NCBI GenBank assembly: GCA_001662425.1 | Contig: BDDC01001942.1 | Location: 1 to 18,181 of the forward strand | Length of the DNA: 18,181 nucleotides | Origin: Chlamydomonas sphaeroides | Taxonomy: Eukaryota; Chlorophyta; Chlorophyceae; Chlamydomonadales; Chlamydomonadaceae | Reading direction: 5' to 3' | In this document: piece after piece, positions 1-10,247 of the stretch | Layout of the letters: every line of letters starts with the position of its first letter | How positions within the stretch are numbered: the stretch's first letter is position 1 | Made by a program: the position numbers and the translations under genes | The notes under the pieces: model-generated | What the model was told of the DNA's origin: nothing | What the model saw: only the letters and a program-made list of their open reading frames with translations | Database searches by the model: none

Positions 1-54
1 CCCCCCCCCCCTGCCTCCCTGCCCCCGCCCCCACGGCCCCTCTGCCTGCCCCAG

Positions 55-3000
55 GTTGCGGTGCGCGTGCTGTCGCTGCGGCAGGGCGCCAAGCGCGCCA
101 AGCAGCTCGCGGACGCCTACCGCACCGGCACCACGGTGCGGGGGCTGGGGGCAGGCCATGCGGGGCCCCCCAGGGGCTGCACGACGCGAGCGGCGGCTGC
201 GGCGCCCGCAGCAGGGCCCCCTGCGCTGCGCCCAATGGGCTGCGTCAGTGCCGCCCCCGCCGCGCCTGCGCCTGCCAAGCCCCTCGCAAGCCGTGCTCCT
301 CGCCCCTCCGGTGCCCCCGCCGCCGCTCCCGCAGGCCGGCTGCAAGGTGACGCCCGAGCCGCCCCGCCTGGCGACACGCAGCCGCCCCTCCGCACTGCCC
401 TCCGAGGTGGGTCCTAGGGCCGAGCAGGGGCGCGTGTCTTGAGCCCGAAGGACGCGCCAGGGCCGTGGCCCCCACGCCACCGGACCGCACGCGCTCTGCA
501 ACACGCCCCTGCGCCCTCCTCGGCCCACCTCACCCGCAGGGCTACCGCTACCGCAACCCCGAGGCGCAGGGCGGCTGGACGGTGCGGCCGCACGTGGAGG
601 CGCACTGCGCCGACGTCAGCGACGGCATCGAGGTGCGGACCCGGGCGTCCCTGGGCGCAGGGAAGGGGGGGGGTGGCGCGCCGTGGGGCCCTGAGGTGCG
701 GAGCGCAGCGGCGGAAGGGAGGTCACCGGCGTGGGGTTGAAATGCCGCGGCGGCGCTTGGCTTGGCCCGAAGCTAGATCCGGATCGCGCCCATCCGCTTG
801 GCGTGTGTGCACCATTTGGTGGCCATGCCGATTGCCCATCATCAGCACACCGCCCGCCCGCGCCCGCGCCCACCGCCCCTAGGGCTTTGTGCTGAACAAG
901 GTGGCGGTGGCGGCGCCCCGCGCTGCGCCCGGCGAGGAGGACGGCCTCACCGGCCGCGGCATCCCCTACCACCACTACGTGTCGGCGCAGGTGCGCCGCC
1001 CCTTGCGGCGGCGGCCCACGCGGCCGCAGCGCCTTGGCTTTGGTCTGGGCCTGGGCCCTGCGCGTGCTGGGCCTGCTGCACTCGCCCTTCGCATCTGCGC
1101 CGCGACGGCCGCCCGTGCGCCCTTGAACGGCTGTGCTCACCGCAGCCGTCACGCGTCACGCCTTGCCCATCTTGCCGCTCATCTTGCCGTCTGCTGTCCC
1201 CACCTTGCCTCAACTGCGACGGTCCAGGGTTCGCCACCTTGCCCCAACCCTTCTGGCCCTGCGCCGCCCACCCACGTCCGCAGATGACCAAGGACCAGAA
1301 GCTGCTGGCCGCGCGCTCCGAGGCCACCATCTACCACGACCCCCTGGGCGGCGCCACCTCGTCTCTGTCGCTGGACCTGCAGACCTCGGCGCCCCCGCCG
1401 CCGCCCATGATGGGCCTGGCCGCCGCCGCGATGCCGACCATGCCCGACGTGCTGCTGGTGGCGCGGTCAGACACCAGGTGCGGTTGGCGGTTGGCGGCGG
1501 TTGCGTGGCGGTTGGGCGCACGTTGCAACAGTGTGGTTGGGTGGTTGGCCTGGCGTGTAGTCCTCGGCCGGCCTGCTCCGCTCGCGCCTTGTGCTCCCCG
1601 CCATGCATGACCGCCCCGTGTCTCCCGTCCCCCCCGCGCGCGCCCTCTGCTCGCGGCTGTCGCAGGCTGCGCGGCCCCAAGGGCTGCCGCCGGCCCAAGA
1701 CCACCTTTGGCGGCGTGGTGGTGCGGCTGGCGGAGGAGGGGCGGCTGCACCGGGCGGGGCCCACGGCATTGGGGCTGCGTATGCAGGTGGGCGCGGATGG
1801 GGGTTGGCGGCGTCGTGGCTCCCAACGTGTGGCTGAGCTGCCGTACCTACTGCAAGCTCAGTCAAGCGATGGCGATGAACCGAAAGGCAGCGTGGGGCTG
1901 CGCATTGCGTGGCGGCGGGGGGGGCGGAGGGGAACCACGGCTGCCAACGGGCTCGGCATGCAGTCGTCATACTATGTTTTGCGCCTTACCACGGCCGGCG
2001 GCCCCTGCTTCCTCCACGGCATCGCACACGGTGCATCCACGCCCCAACAAGCCCTTCACGCCCGCGCTGACCCGCTGTGTCCTCCTGCTCGCCCGCAGAC
2101 CTCCAAAAAGGCCACCTTCGGCGCCGCCGCCACGCCGCTGTCCCTGGCTGCCTCCGCCGCCGTGCTGGCGCCGTCGTCGGAGCTCAGCGCAGGCCGCCTG
2201 CCGCTGCTGCCGCGCTCGCTGGGCGGCGTGGGGCTGGGCGGCGGCGGCGAGGCGGCGCTGGGGCTGTCGGCGGAGGCGGGCACCGACCTGGCGGCGCTGC
2301 TGGACCTGCCGCTGGCGCGCAGCCTGCCGCTGGTGGTGGGCGGGCAGGTCATGCGCAGTCCCGAGGGGGTGAGTGCAGGGCAGCGCAGGGCAGGGCAGGG
2401 CAGGCGGGTTGTGTGGCGAGTACCGGTGTGACCCCGGCTGCTGTCCCCGCCACACACCCGCAGCTGTCGTTGCCGCGCCTGGCCCTTTGCCGTCGCTCGT
2501 GCACCGTTCCACCCACCCCGTGCCCGTACCCGTAACCGTACCCGTGCCTGCTCAAACCCAACCCAACCCCCTCCGCCTCCGCCTCCGCCTCCGCCTCCGC
2601 CTCCGCCGCGCTGTGGTGGTGCCTCAGGAGCTGGGCACGGCGCTGTCCGCCAGCGCGCAGTACCGGCTGGGCGCGCGGGAGATGGTGGCGGTGCGCGCCT
2701 CGGTGGCGGGCCGCAACAGGGCGGGCATCAGCTGCAGGTGGGTGTCCTGGGGTGCAGGGCGGGAGGCGGGGGCCGAGGCGCCGACCGATGGGCGGCGCTG
2801 GCGAGGCCATCCCCCGTCGTCCCGCAACTACAACACCTCGTGCCGCCGTCGGCTGCTTGCCGCGCTGTTGAGCTTCTCCCGCGTTGGAGACGGTGGCCGG
2901 CTGGCTGGGTTGCGCATGGCCATGCATGCATGCCACAAACCAGCTGACACGAACCCTGGCGCTCGTCCCCACGCACTCCCCCAGGATCAAAACGGTGGCG

Positions 3001-3252
3001 GGCTGGTGGCTGGGCCTCATCGCCATGGCGGTGCCGCTGGGCAAGCTGGCGGCGGACCGGGCGCTGGACAGCCTGCGCCGCTGGCGGGCCATGCGAACGC
3101 TGCGGCGCAACCAGCAGCAGAGGCAGGCGGCGGCGGCGGCGGCGGCGGACGGGTTGCAGGGGGCGCGGGCGGCGGGAGCGGGGGCGCAGAGCGCCGGCGG
3201 CGGCGGTGCGGTGCGGGGGGCGGCGGCGGGCTCTGGCGGCGTGCGCCGCTGA
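55..3252 (+). CDS. TOC159: Toc159-family chloroplast preprotein import receptor, 3' part (membrane-anchor domain), nine exons
   Basis: Exons I derive: 55-135, 335-406, 540-632, 883-990, 1284-1477, 1666-1786, 2099-2368, 2628-2737, 2985-3252; phases agree at every junction and give 438 residues before TGA at 3250-3252. All introns are GT-AG. The window opens in a pyrimidine-rich intron, so the N-terminal acidic and GTPase domains lie upstream. Seen: a charged segment (RVLSLRQGAKRAKQL), then YRYRNPEAQ with VRPHVEAH, VLNKVAV, MTKDQKLL, FGGVVVRL, ALSASAQYRLG and IKTVAGWWLGLIAMAVPLG. From memory of the family, this order of motifs follows the Toc159/132/120/90 membrane domain, which anchors the GTPase receptor in the outer chloroplast envelope and gates precursors to Toc75. 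Amphipathic alternation fits beta-strands. The last ~65 residues are Arg/Ala/Gly-rich. Which paralogue (159, 120, 90) cannot be told without the N-terminus. Confidence 0.85.
2571..2606. repeat. (CTCCGC)6 hexanucleotide microsatellite in a Toc159 intron
   Basis: Six perfect CTCCGC units lie just upstream of the 2628 acceptor and supply its pyrimidine tract. A CCCGTA/CCCGTG-type degenerate run precedes it (about 2517-2546). Length polymorphism here could affect splicing of the exon starting at 2628; that is inference. Confidence 0.9.
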
Positions 3253-3576
3253 GAGGCGGGGTGTAGCAAGGGTGTGGGGCGCTTGGTGCTGGGGTCGGGG
3301 CGGAGAGTTGGGATGGCGGGTGGAGATGTGGTGGGGGAGGGGGGCGCTCCCGGCGGCGGTCGGGGTTGTGGTACTGTGTTTGTGGGAGGGATGCCGCACC
3401 TGGGGGCTTCGGAGCATGCGGCCGAAGGTGCCGCGTGTGTGGGAGGCGGGAGGCAGCCGAGGCCTGAGGGCGACGGGGGCGGGGCTCAGTGCGGCTGCCA
3501 GGGATTGACTATCTCAAGTTATAATGGTAGGCGGGAGGAGGGCTCGTCCCCGGTTGCTGGGGCCCAGGGCAGGGTT

Positions 3577-3613
3577 TCCAATTACAACCAGAAGGATGCC
3601 AGGAGAGGAACAG
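3577..3613. repeat. 37-bp dispersed repeat, copy 1
   Basis: Identical over 37 bp to 18015-18051 in the same orientation; the shared core begins TCCAATTACAACCAGAAGG. Flanks differ (GGGTTT upstream here, GGGGTA at the other copy), so this is a short dispersed element or the conserved end of a decayed mobile element. It sits in non-coding sequence. Confidence 0.85.
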
Positions 3614-4437
3614 GGCAGGGTTGCGCAGGTATCAGGAGCGGCGCACGGCCGCTGTCCGCCGCCAACGCTGGCTGCCGGGGCCGCAGCTCGGGCCTGTGCC
3701 TCTTTGCCGCACCACCCCGCCTCGCCGGTGAGGTGGGGCCACTTCAGCTGCAACCGGATGTTACAGGTTGTGTGCTAGCACAATCGCCGCCACCTTTTTC
3801 CCAACCGGAAAGGACCTCTGCAGCCGCGGGCACTGCTCACACGAGCTGGAGACCCAATCCATCCCTGGCCGTTTTACGTTGATCAGCACCCAGGGCAGCC
3901 GAGGCCCCGGTGTAGCAGGACTCGTTGCCCCCCGCCTACGCCACAGGCCACTGGTGCTCGGCGGTTGCAACGCGGTTTTTGCAGGTTACAGATATTCCTA
4001 CTTTGACTTCGTTCTGGCTTTTGATAACGCGGGCACAGTGAACGGCACACATTGGAGGCCTCACACAGGAGGCAGTCACACCGCTTGCAGCCGGCTGGCC
4101 TGTTGACAACCCCCCAGCCGCGCAGCAAGGCCAGACAACAGAACCCAGTGCCACGTGCGCCATGCCGGCATCTACGGGACAACGGCCGGGCCGCTCGGAC
4201 GCCCTGTACTGCGACGCACGCCCCGGCTGTCGGATGCGCAGCGGTGCAGCGGAGGTGCGAAGCACGCCCGAACTGCGTGGCCGCGCCGCGCAGTCGCTGC
4301 TGGGCGGGGCGACGTCCTTGGCGCCCTCTGCAAGTAAGTCCAGCCGGCCGAGGGGTCGTCCAGGCGCCCGCCGCCGAACCACGTCGGGGCAAACTTACAC
4401 ATCGCGGGCGCGGCGGCACCGCTTGCTGCCTCCGCTT

Positions 4438-5005
4438 GCGGCCTTCCCTCGGACTGGCGTCAGCGTCGCCAAGGCTGAGGCCGGGCGACAGACTCGGCCA
4501 CCCGCCGAGGCCACCTTGTGTATGCATACCGCCGCGCTGAGTCTCAGCCCGGCCGCGACCAGTTTGCACCGCGGGCGTCAAGATAGCCGGCCATCCACCC
4601 GGCCCAGGACCCCCGCAGCCGGCGCAACCACTCCCAGCTCGCCGTTCCGGCGCGCATCGCCGGCCCTCACAACCCCGGTGCAGACCAAGGCGCTTCGTGT
4701 ACCAGCTGCACGCACTGCGAGAACCCATGCGGCCTTCCTCGGACTGGCGCTGGCGCTGGCGCCGGCGCTGCCGAGGCCGGGCACCATACGCGGCCACACG
4801 TTGAGGCCGCCTGTCTGCATACCGCCGCGCTGTGTCCAAGCCCGGCCGCGACCAACCCGCACCCCTGGCGTTGTGGTAGCCGTCCACATCCACCCGGCCC
4901 AGGGTCCCGGCGGCCGGCGCGACCGCTCCCCGGTCGCCCTTCCGTCGCAACCCCCGGCGGAGACCAAGGCACTTCTCATGCACCCGCTGTACGCCGCGGC
5001 ACCTA
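4438..5005. repeat. Two-copy diverged tandem duplication, unit about 280-295 bp
   Basis: Copy 1 (about 4438-4728) and copy 2 (about 4729-5005) share landmarks in the same order: GCGGCCTTCC (4438/4729), GCATACCGCCGCGCTG (about 4524/4817), CCCGGCCGCGACCA (4548/4841), CCACCCGGCCCAGG (4595/4890) and AGACCAAGGC (4682/4961). Offsets vary from 279 to 295, so indels have accumulated. Copy 2 has an inner expansion of CTGGCG-like units. No convincing protein is encoded; it may be satellite-like or transposon-derived. Confidence 0.8.
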
Positions 5006-5441
5006 AGGACCCATCCTAGGGGGTTCGCTACAGTACTGTACTGTACTTCATTTTGCGCCTCGTTCGCTTGGTCCATTCGTTCGTGTCAAATCGGCCGCCA
5101 GCGACCCCGCCCTGCAGACCGCTGGCCCAGCCCGCTCTGGGTCGCCGCGGCATGCCAGCCTCGACTGTCATCAGGCCTACCTGTCGAGGCCGTGGGCTAT
5201 GCATCCCTGCCGCGGCCGCCGCACGCCTTGCTTGTGTGCCGCGGCCCCGGTGGCATCCAGCATCCCCGCCGCGGCTTTCCTCGTCGGCAGGAGCACACAA
5301 CTGCCTATTCTCCCAGCTGCGCCAGATACGACCATCTCCAAGGGCCCCCGCACATCCAGCGCCCGACCCCACCCACCCACCGAACCACCCACCCACTGAC
5401 CGGCCTCACGCCCATGCACCTCCCCGCCCGCTCCGCCGCCT

Positions 5442-7267
5442 TCACTGCTGCCGCCTTGGCGGCAAGGCGATCACGCCAGCGCTCCTGCGCCCCAACACCT
5501 GTACCTGCCACTGGACCCGCGAAGACGGCGAAACGGCGGCGCTGGCGGGGCTGGACGGGGCGCCGCCCTCCACAGGGCGCTGCAGCAGCGACGAGGCCGA
5601 GGAGCCGGCCGCGCCGGTAGGGGTTGCCGGCGGCGCAGCAGCGGCGTGTGGGTCTAGGCACGAAGTGGTCTGGCTGCGCTGGGCCGTGCGGCGCTGGGGC
5701 GCGGCCGCAGCGGCGGCCGGGCCAGACAGAGCCCAGCTGGCGCCACAGACAGCTGAGGGACGGCCCTCTCCATCCGCTCTGTGAGGCGCGGGCTGGCCGG
5801 GAGAGGAGCCGGTGCCGGGTATGGGCGCGCCGGGCGGCTGCGGCCAGCCAGGCCACGGCGCCGGCTCGGCGGCGGCGCCAGCGGCGGCGGCCAGGGCGGC
5901 CCACACGGCCCCCGGCGGGGGTGCTGCTGACGGCGGCTGCCCGACGGAGGGGCTGGAGAGGCCGGAGCGCACAGCCGCCAGCTGCACCGCCAGCCTGCCA
6001 AGGGATCGGCCGCTGCCGCCGCCGCCGCCGCTGCTGCTGCCGCTGCGCTCCGGCGGCCCCCGTCGCAGCAGGGGACCGCCCCGGGCGCGGTCGAGCTGCG
6101 GTAGCGGGCCGCTGGCGCCGGCGGCGGCTGCGCGGCGGCTGCTAGTGCCCGCCTCCCCGCCGTTGCTCGGGCCGAGCCTGCGGGCGGCCTGAGCGCCGCT
6201 ACCGGCGCCGCTACGGCTGTCCGCGACCCCTAGTGGCGCAGCGTCGTGTGCCAGCTGCCGGCGAGAGGCTTGGGGATGAGGGCATGCGGCGAAGCAGGGT
6301 CCACAGGCGGCGCCGGCCTCGCGCGTTGCCGCGCCAGGGCTGCCGCCGCCGTCTCCCTCGTCGGCCAAGGCCACCTCCTCGAGCCCTGAGCCGGCGGCAC
6401 CACAGGAGCCCTCGCCGTAAGGCGCTGCGCCAAAGGCCACCCCCTCCAGCTGCGCAACGTCGATGACGCGGAGGACGCCGGAGGGGTCGGGGCCACCGGC
6501 GCCCGTGCCTCGGCATGCGGCGGCTGCAAAGTCCACCGGGTCAGTGAGCGACCTGAGCAGCAGGTCGCCGGCGGCCGTGGGTGCCGCGGCCCGCCGCGGC
6601 GGCGGCGTGCCGCTGGCGGCCCCCGCGCGGCGGGGCGTGGCTGGCTCCGCTGCGCTGCCCGCCGGCCCCAGATCGTGTGTCCCGGGCTCGCCGTCATCAG
6701 CCAGCAGGTCAGCCAGCACGGCCAGACTCACGCCTGTTGTGTGGGCCACTCGCTGCAGCTGCTCCGATAGCTTCGCTGCGCGCCTGGAGCCCCGCGGGGG
6801 CGTGGCGGCGCCGCTGGTGCTGTGTAGGCGGCTTGGGGGGTCCCCGGGCGACAGCATGCCCACAGTGGTTTTGCGTCTCCTGCTGCGCATGTGTGGCTGC
6901 GGCGAGGGGTCGCGGTTTAGCCCGTCCCTGCCCGCCGGGGGCGCCAGCAGCCGGCTGGGTGGCGGCCGCCGCTTGGCGCCGGTAGCGCTGTCGTGCCCTT
7001 GTTCGTACAGCGTGAATGTCGTAGCGCGCCGCAGCTTGTCGCGGATGTACGGCGACAATGGCTGTGACGTCACCTCGAGCACCATCCGCTCGCTAGAGCA
7101 TCGGCTGCCGGCGATTGAGGACCTGAGGCTTGCGAACGGCGAGGGTAGCGGCGTCGCCAGCAGGGCCGTCCCAAAGCCGGGAGCCCGTGCCGAGGCCGTC
7201 GGCGGCCGCGGCTCGGAGCTGCCGTTGTGGCCTAGCAAACGGGAACTAAGGCGGCGGAAGAGGCCGC

Positions 7268-7298
<31 letters not shown>

Positions 7299-10211
7299 GG
7301 AGCTGCCGCCTGTGCTGGTGCGCTTGGGCTTGCGGCGGAGGGGGCCGCTGCCGGCAGTGGCAGCGCCCGGGGCGGCGGCGCCGGTCTCGGGCGGCGGCCG
7401 CTGCCTCAGCGCCACCATGCCCTGCAGGTCGGACAGCAGCTGCTGGATGGCCTTGCGCTCGGCCTTGGCCGCCAGCGAGCCGCCCGACGACATGAGGGGG
7501 TGGGCCAGCGCCGCGGCGCGCCAATGCTGCTGGCGGCTCAGGTCGTCGCGCAGGGCGGCCGGCGGCGGCAGCGGCAGCTCGGCCGCGAGGAAGGCGGCCA
7601 GCCACTGCGCCTGCAGCTGCAGCAGCAGGAGGCTGCTGCCGGCGTGCGCCTGGGGCCGGGGACGGGCAGCGGCGGGGTCGGGCGACGGAGGAATGAAGCC
7701 ATGCATGGCGCGCGGCAATCAGTGTGTAGCTTAGTTGAGTCAGAGGCGCTCAGCGTGGCTGGCGCGGGCCGCACACAGCAGCGCCACGCAGCAACCGGAC
7801 GTGTCCGCTGTGCAAGGCCTCCAGAGCATACCCCTGTCCCTCTACCGATATCTCACCTCCCAACCCACGAAAGCAAGGCCCTCAACCTCCGAGTGCAGCA
7901 CGCCCCGGTATAGCAGCAGGCCGCCGCCGCCGCCCTCCGGACAGGCCAGGAGCAGCTCCCGCCGCACCGCCGGGTCCAGGAAGGGGAGCAGCCGGGGGTC
8001 CGCCAGGCTGGGGGCCCACAGCACCACACCGGTCGGGTCGCCACAGGACGGGACGGGAGGCGCGGGGCTGGCACTCGGGCTCGACCGAGGGCCGGCGCTG
8101 CCAACTGCCGAGGCTGCGGCCCGCGGGGCGCGGCCAGCACTGACTGCGGCCGCTGCCCTGCCTCCCACGAGCGCCCAGAAGCGGCGCTTGGCGGGGGCTC
8201 TGAGGACGCGGCCGACTGGCCCCGGCCGCGGCGAGGTGTAGTGGGGCTGCAGGGCGGCGTGCAACGCCCGGCGGCGGGCGCCGTCGAGCAGGGCGGCGCC
8301 GGACATGGCCGTGGGCGACGGCTGCTGGCAGGAGCCGCCGGGCTCCAGCAGGCCGTCGAGCGTCGTCGTGGCTGTGGGCTGCGGACAGAGCGAGGCACAG
8401 CAGGTGAGCACACAGCGTTGCTTGGGCGCCCCAACTACGTGAAGTGCGTGTGACAGGCAGCCAGTCAGCATACGGTCATCAGTCAGGTCAGTAGCACAGA
8501 GCAGGCACGATCAGGCGGGCGTGACACTTCACTAGAGGCCCCAGCAGTCCGTCAATTGCACGACTGATGCATTCCTTGCCACATGCTGCTGACTGTTGAT
8601 TGATTCCCCTGCCGGCCCTCACCGGCGCAAGCACCAGCTGCACGCCTCGACCGCACCGCAGCAGGGCCGCAGCGGCCGCACAGTCGACGGCGGCCGCACC
8701 TGCATCCGCATCCGTGCGGGCACATGGGCGGTGCGTGCACGTCGGCACCCGCACCGTGAGGCACATCCCTTGCCTCCGCATGACAAAAACACTCAAGCAA
8801 ACACGGTGGCGGAGGCAGGTAGTCGCAGACCCTGGACGGCCCAATCTCTTGAAAAATAACAACACATCACGACACACATGCACGGGCGGGACTGTTATGC
8901 CTGCCTCGCCCGCCCGGCGGCGGCAGCGCACACAGAAGGGCACGCACGTACCGTCCCCGAGCACTGTGACGCTGCTGCATGCTCCGGCCCCCAAGTGCGC
9001 CGGCGTGGCGGCGGCGGCGTGGAGCAGGCGGCAGCAGGTGCTGGGCACACCGGCCTGCGGGCAGCAGATCAATGGAGTGGACAAAGGGAAGGGGCGGAAG
9101 CCCGAGCATGGGGGTCCAGGGCTGTCCCGCCCCGCGGCAACAGCTAGGGTTTGTTGGGCAGCAGGGCTCGGCAATCGGCAGCAGCAGAAGCTACAGAAGT
9201 GTCCTCCGAAATGCGCCTCAATGAACGGGCCACCCAGGAGGAACGGACCTCCTACCGCCGCCGGTCCTGCGGCACACGGTCGCCGCACCTCTTGGAGCAG
9301 CTCCCTTGCCTCCCCACTCCCCGACGGCAGCTGCTGTCCGGCCTCCAGGATCACGAAGTCGGCCCCCATGCACCAGCGCTTGCCGCTGACCGTCTCGCGG
9401 TACACGGCGCGCCAGCGGCAGCCGCCCAGGGGCGGGGCGGGGCGCTCGCTGCCTTGGGCCGCTGCTGCTGGCGTGCAGCACGGCTCTCGGGCCAGGTGCT
9501 CTATCTGGCAGCCAAACAGGACATGGTCCATGATGCCGGTGAGCGACGTGGACGGGGCGAAGCTCAGCTGCCCATCACAAGCCTGTGCGCGCAGGCGGCG
9601 GGAGGCAATGGACGAGGGCAGACTGGCTTGCCTGTTCCGGCACCGACCGTGCGTACCGTGGGCAGTGTGTGGGGCCCCCTTGCGGCCTGAGGGCACTGCT
9701 CGTGTCGGCATCTGGAGCCGCACCTACATACAGCACAGAGCCTAGCTACGGCATGTCATAGATGGCTTGCGTTGAGCGCAATGTCACCTGACAGCGAGAC
9801 TACGCATCAGGCCCGTGAACTCCAGCAGAAGCGAGAGCAGGCGAGAACCCTGGAGCGAGAGCTCGGCCCACTACTGCGAACAGGCACACAAAACGCCTCC
9901 ACGCGGCACGTGCGCACCAATGGCAGAGGTCCCTGCAGTGCAGCTTGAGCAGAGAGCTGCAGCGCGAGCTCCCAACCTGTGGAGGGTTCCATCCATTTCA
10001 CGCGCGCAAGTAAGTTAAGCTTGCGTCTTCGGTAATACTTCGTGTCCGCCAGCGGCTCTACGTCAAGCTGCAAACCTGCGCTGGTCACTTGTTGCTCAAG
10101 GACGACAATCTGGAAACCTGCGTCAAGGAGTGAAGAAGCTGCAAACAGACTGGCAGGGCTGGCCGCGCCGACGACCAAGACGTCGGCGCACAGCGGCGGT
10201 CCAAAAGTCAT
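5442..10211 (-). CDS. Flavin-containing monooxygenase-like protein with a ~690-residue C-terminal extension, six exons
   Basis: Exons on the minus strand: 10211 to about 10062 (end uncertain), 9723-9289, 9054-8952, 8699-8623, 8378-7857, 7649-5442 (TGA 5444-5442). Phases agree from exon 2 onward. Family features, in order: FAD-type Rossmann strand ADVLVVGAASPAS followed by LLDAGFQIVVLEQ; VRLQMPTRA; MDHVLFGCQIEHL; GADFVILEAGQ; NADPH-type turn VLGDGGAAAVDCAAAAA built across the exon 3/4 junction; LLLYRGVLHSEVEGLAFVGWE; and LQLQAQWLAAFL with RQQHWR in exon 6, all in FMO order. FMOs oxygenate soft nucleophiles using FAD, NADPH and O2. Odd points: the GxGxxG motif reads GxAxxA, and the usual FxGxxxH signature is not kept (CCRLLHAAAA). 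The rest of the last exon is Ser/Gly/Pro/Ala-rich, probably disordered, with GC-ending codons. An in-frame ATG at 10247 is an alternative start. Exon 1/2 joining is unresolved, and activity is doubtful. Confidence 0.72.
7264..7305 (-). repeat. CCG/CGG trinucleotide run encoding a poly-Gly tract in the FMO-like tail
   Basis: An interrupted CCG-type run on the plus strand reads as a Gly-rich tract (SSGGGGGGGSGGGG) on the minus strand, in the extension of the FMO-like protein. It separates the catalytic-fold end from the rest of the tail and is likely a disordered linker prone to length change. Confidence 0.8.
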
Positions 10212-10247
10212 GCTATAATAATATGTTATGGCGCTCAGAAAGATCAT

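Larger units (their letters stand above)
3253..5441. other. Gene-poor interval between the convergent Toc159 and FMO-like genes
   Basis: The first ~270 bp are G-rich and probably Toc159 3' UTR; I found no TGTAA signal on the plus strand here. TTACA (TGTAA on the minus strand) occurs at 3761-3765, 3986-3990 and 4395-4399; the last, ~1.05 kb past the FMO-like stop, is the nearest candidate polyadenylation signal for that gene. 3700-4100 is less GC-rich than its surroundings and contains short open stretches on both strands (plus 3768-4106 with GYRYSYFDFVLAFDNAG, minus 3970-3761) that I do not recognise and cannot support as genes. A long minus frame (5076-3883) is Arg/Gly-rich and spans a tandem duplication; I do not regard it as a gene. 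A perfect palindrome TACAGTACTGTA lies near 5030-5041. Confidence 0.6.

Noticed and set aside
1133..2431. 432-residue continuous plus frame
   Set aside because: It reads through three Toc159 introns; the spliced model gives better family agreement and correct phases.
3883..5076. 397-residue minus-strand frame
   Set aside because: Arg/Gly-rich, spans the ~290-bp tandem duplication, and shows no recognisable protein or splice pattern.
7650..7718. Extending the FMO-like last exon upstream to an ATG at 7718 as a separate gene start
   Set aside because: The acceptor at 7651-7650 joins in phase to the preceding exon and restores a family-like LAFVGWE...LQLQAQWLAAFL segment, so this stretch is intron.
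6463..7734. 423-residue open frame on the plus strand
   Set aside because: Antisense shadow of the FMO-like last exon; the minus frame has G/C-ending codons and continues the FMO fold.
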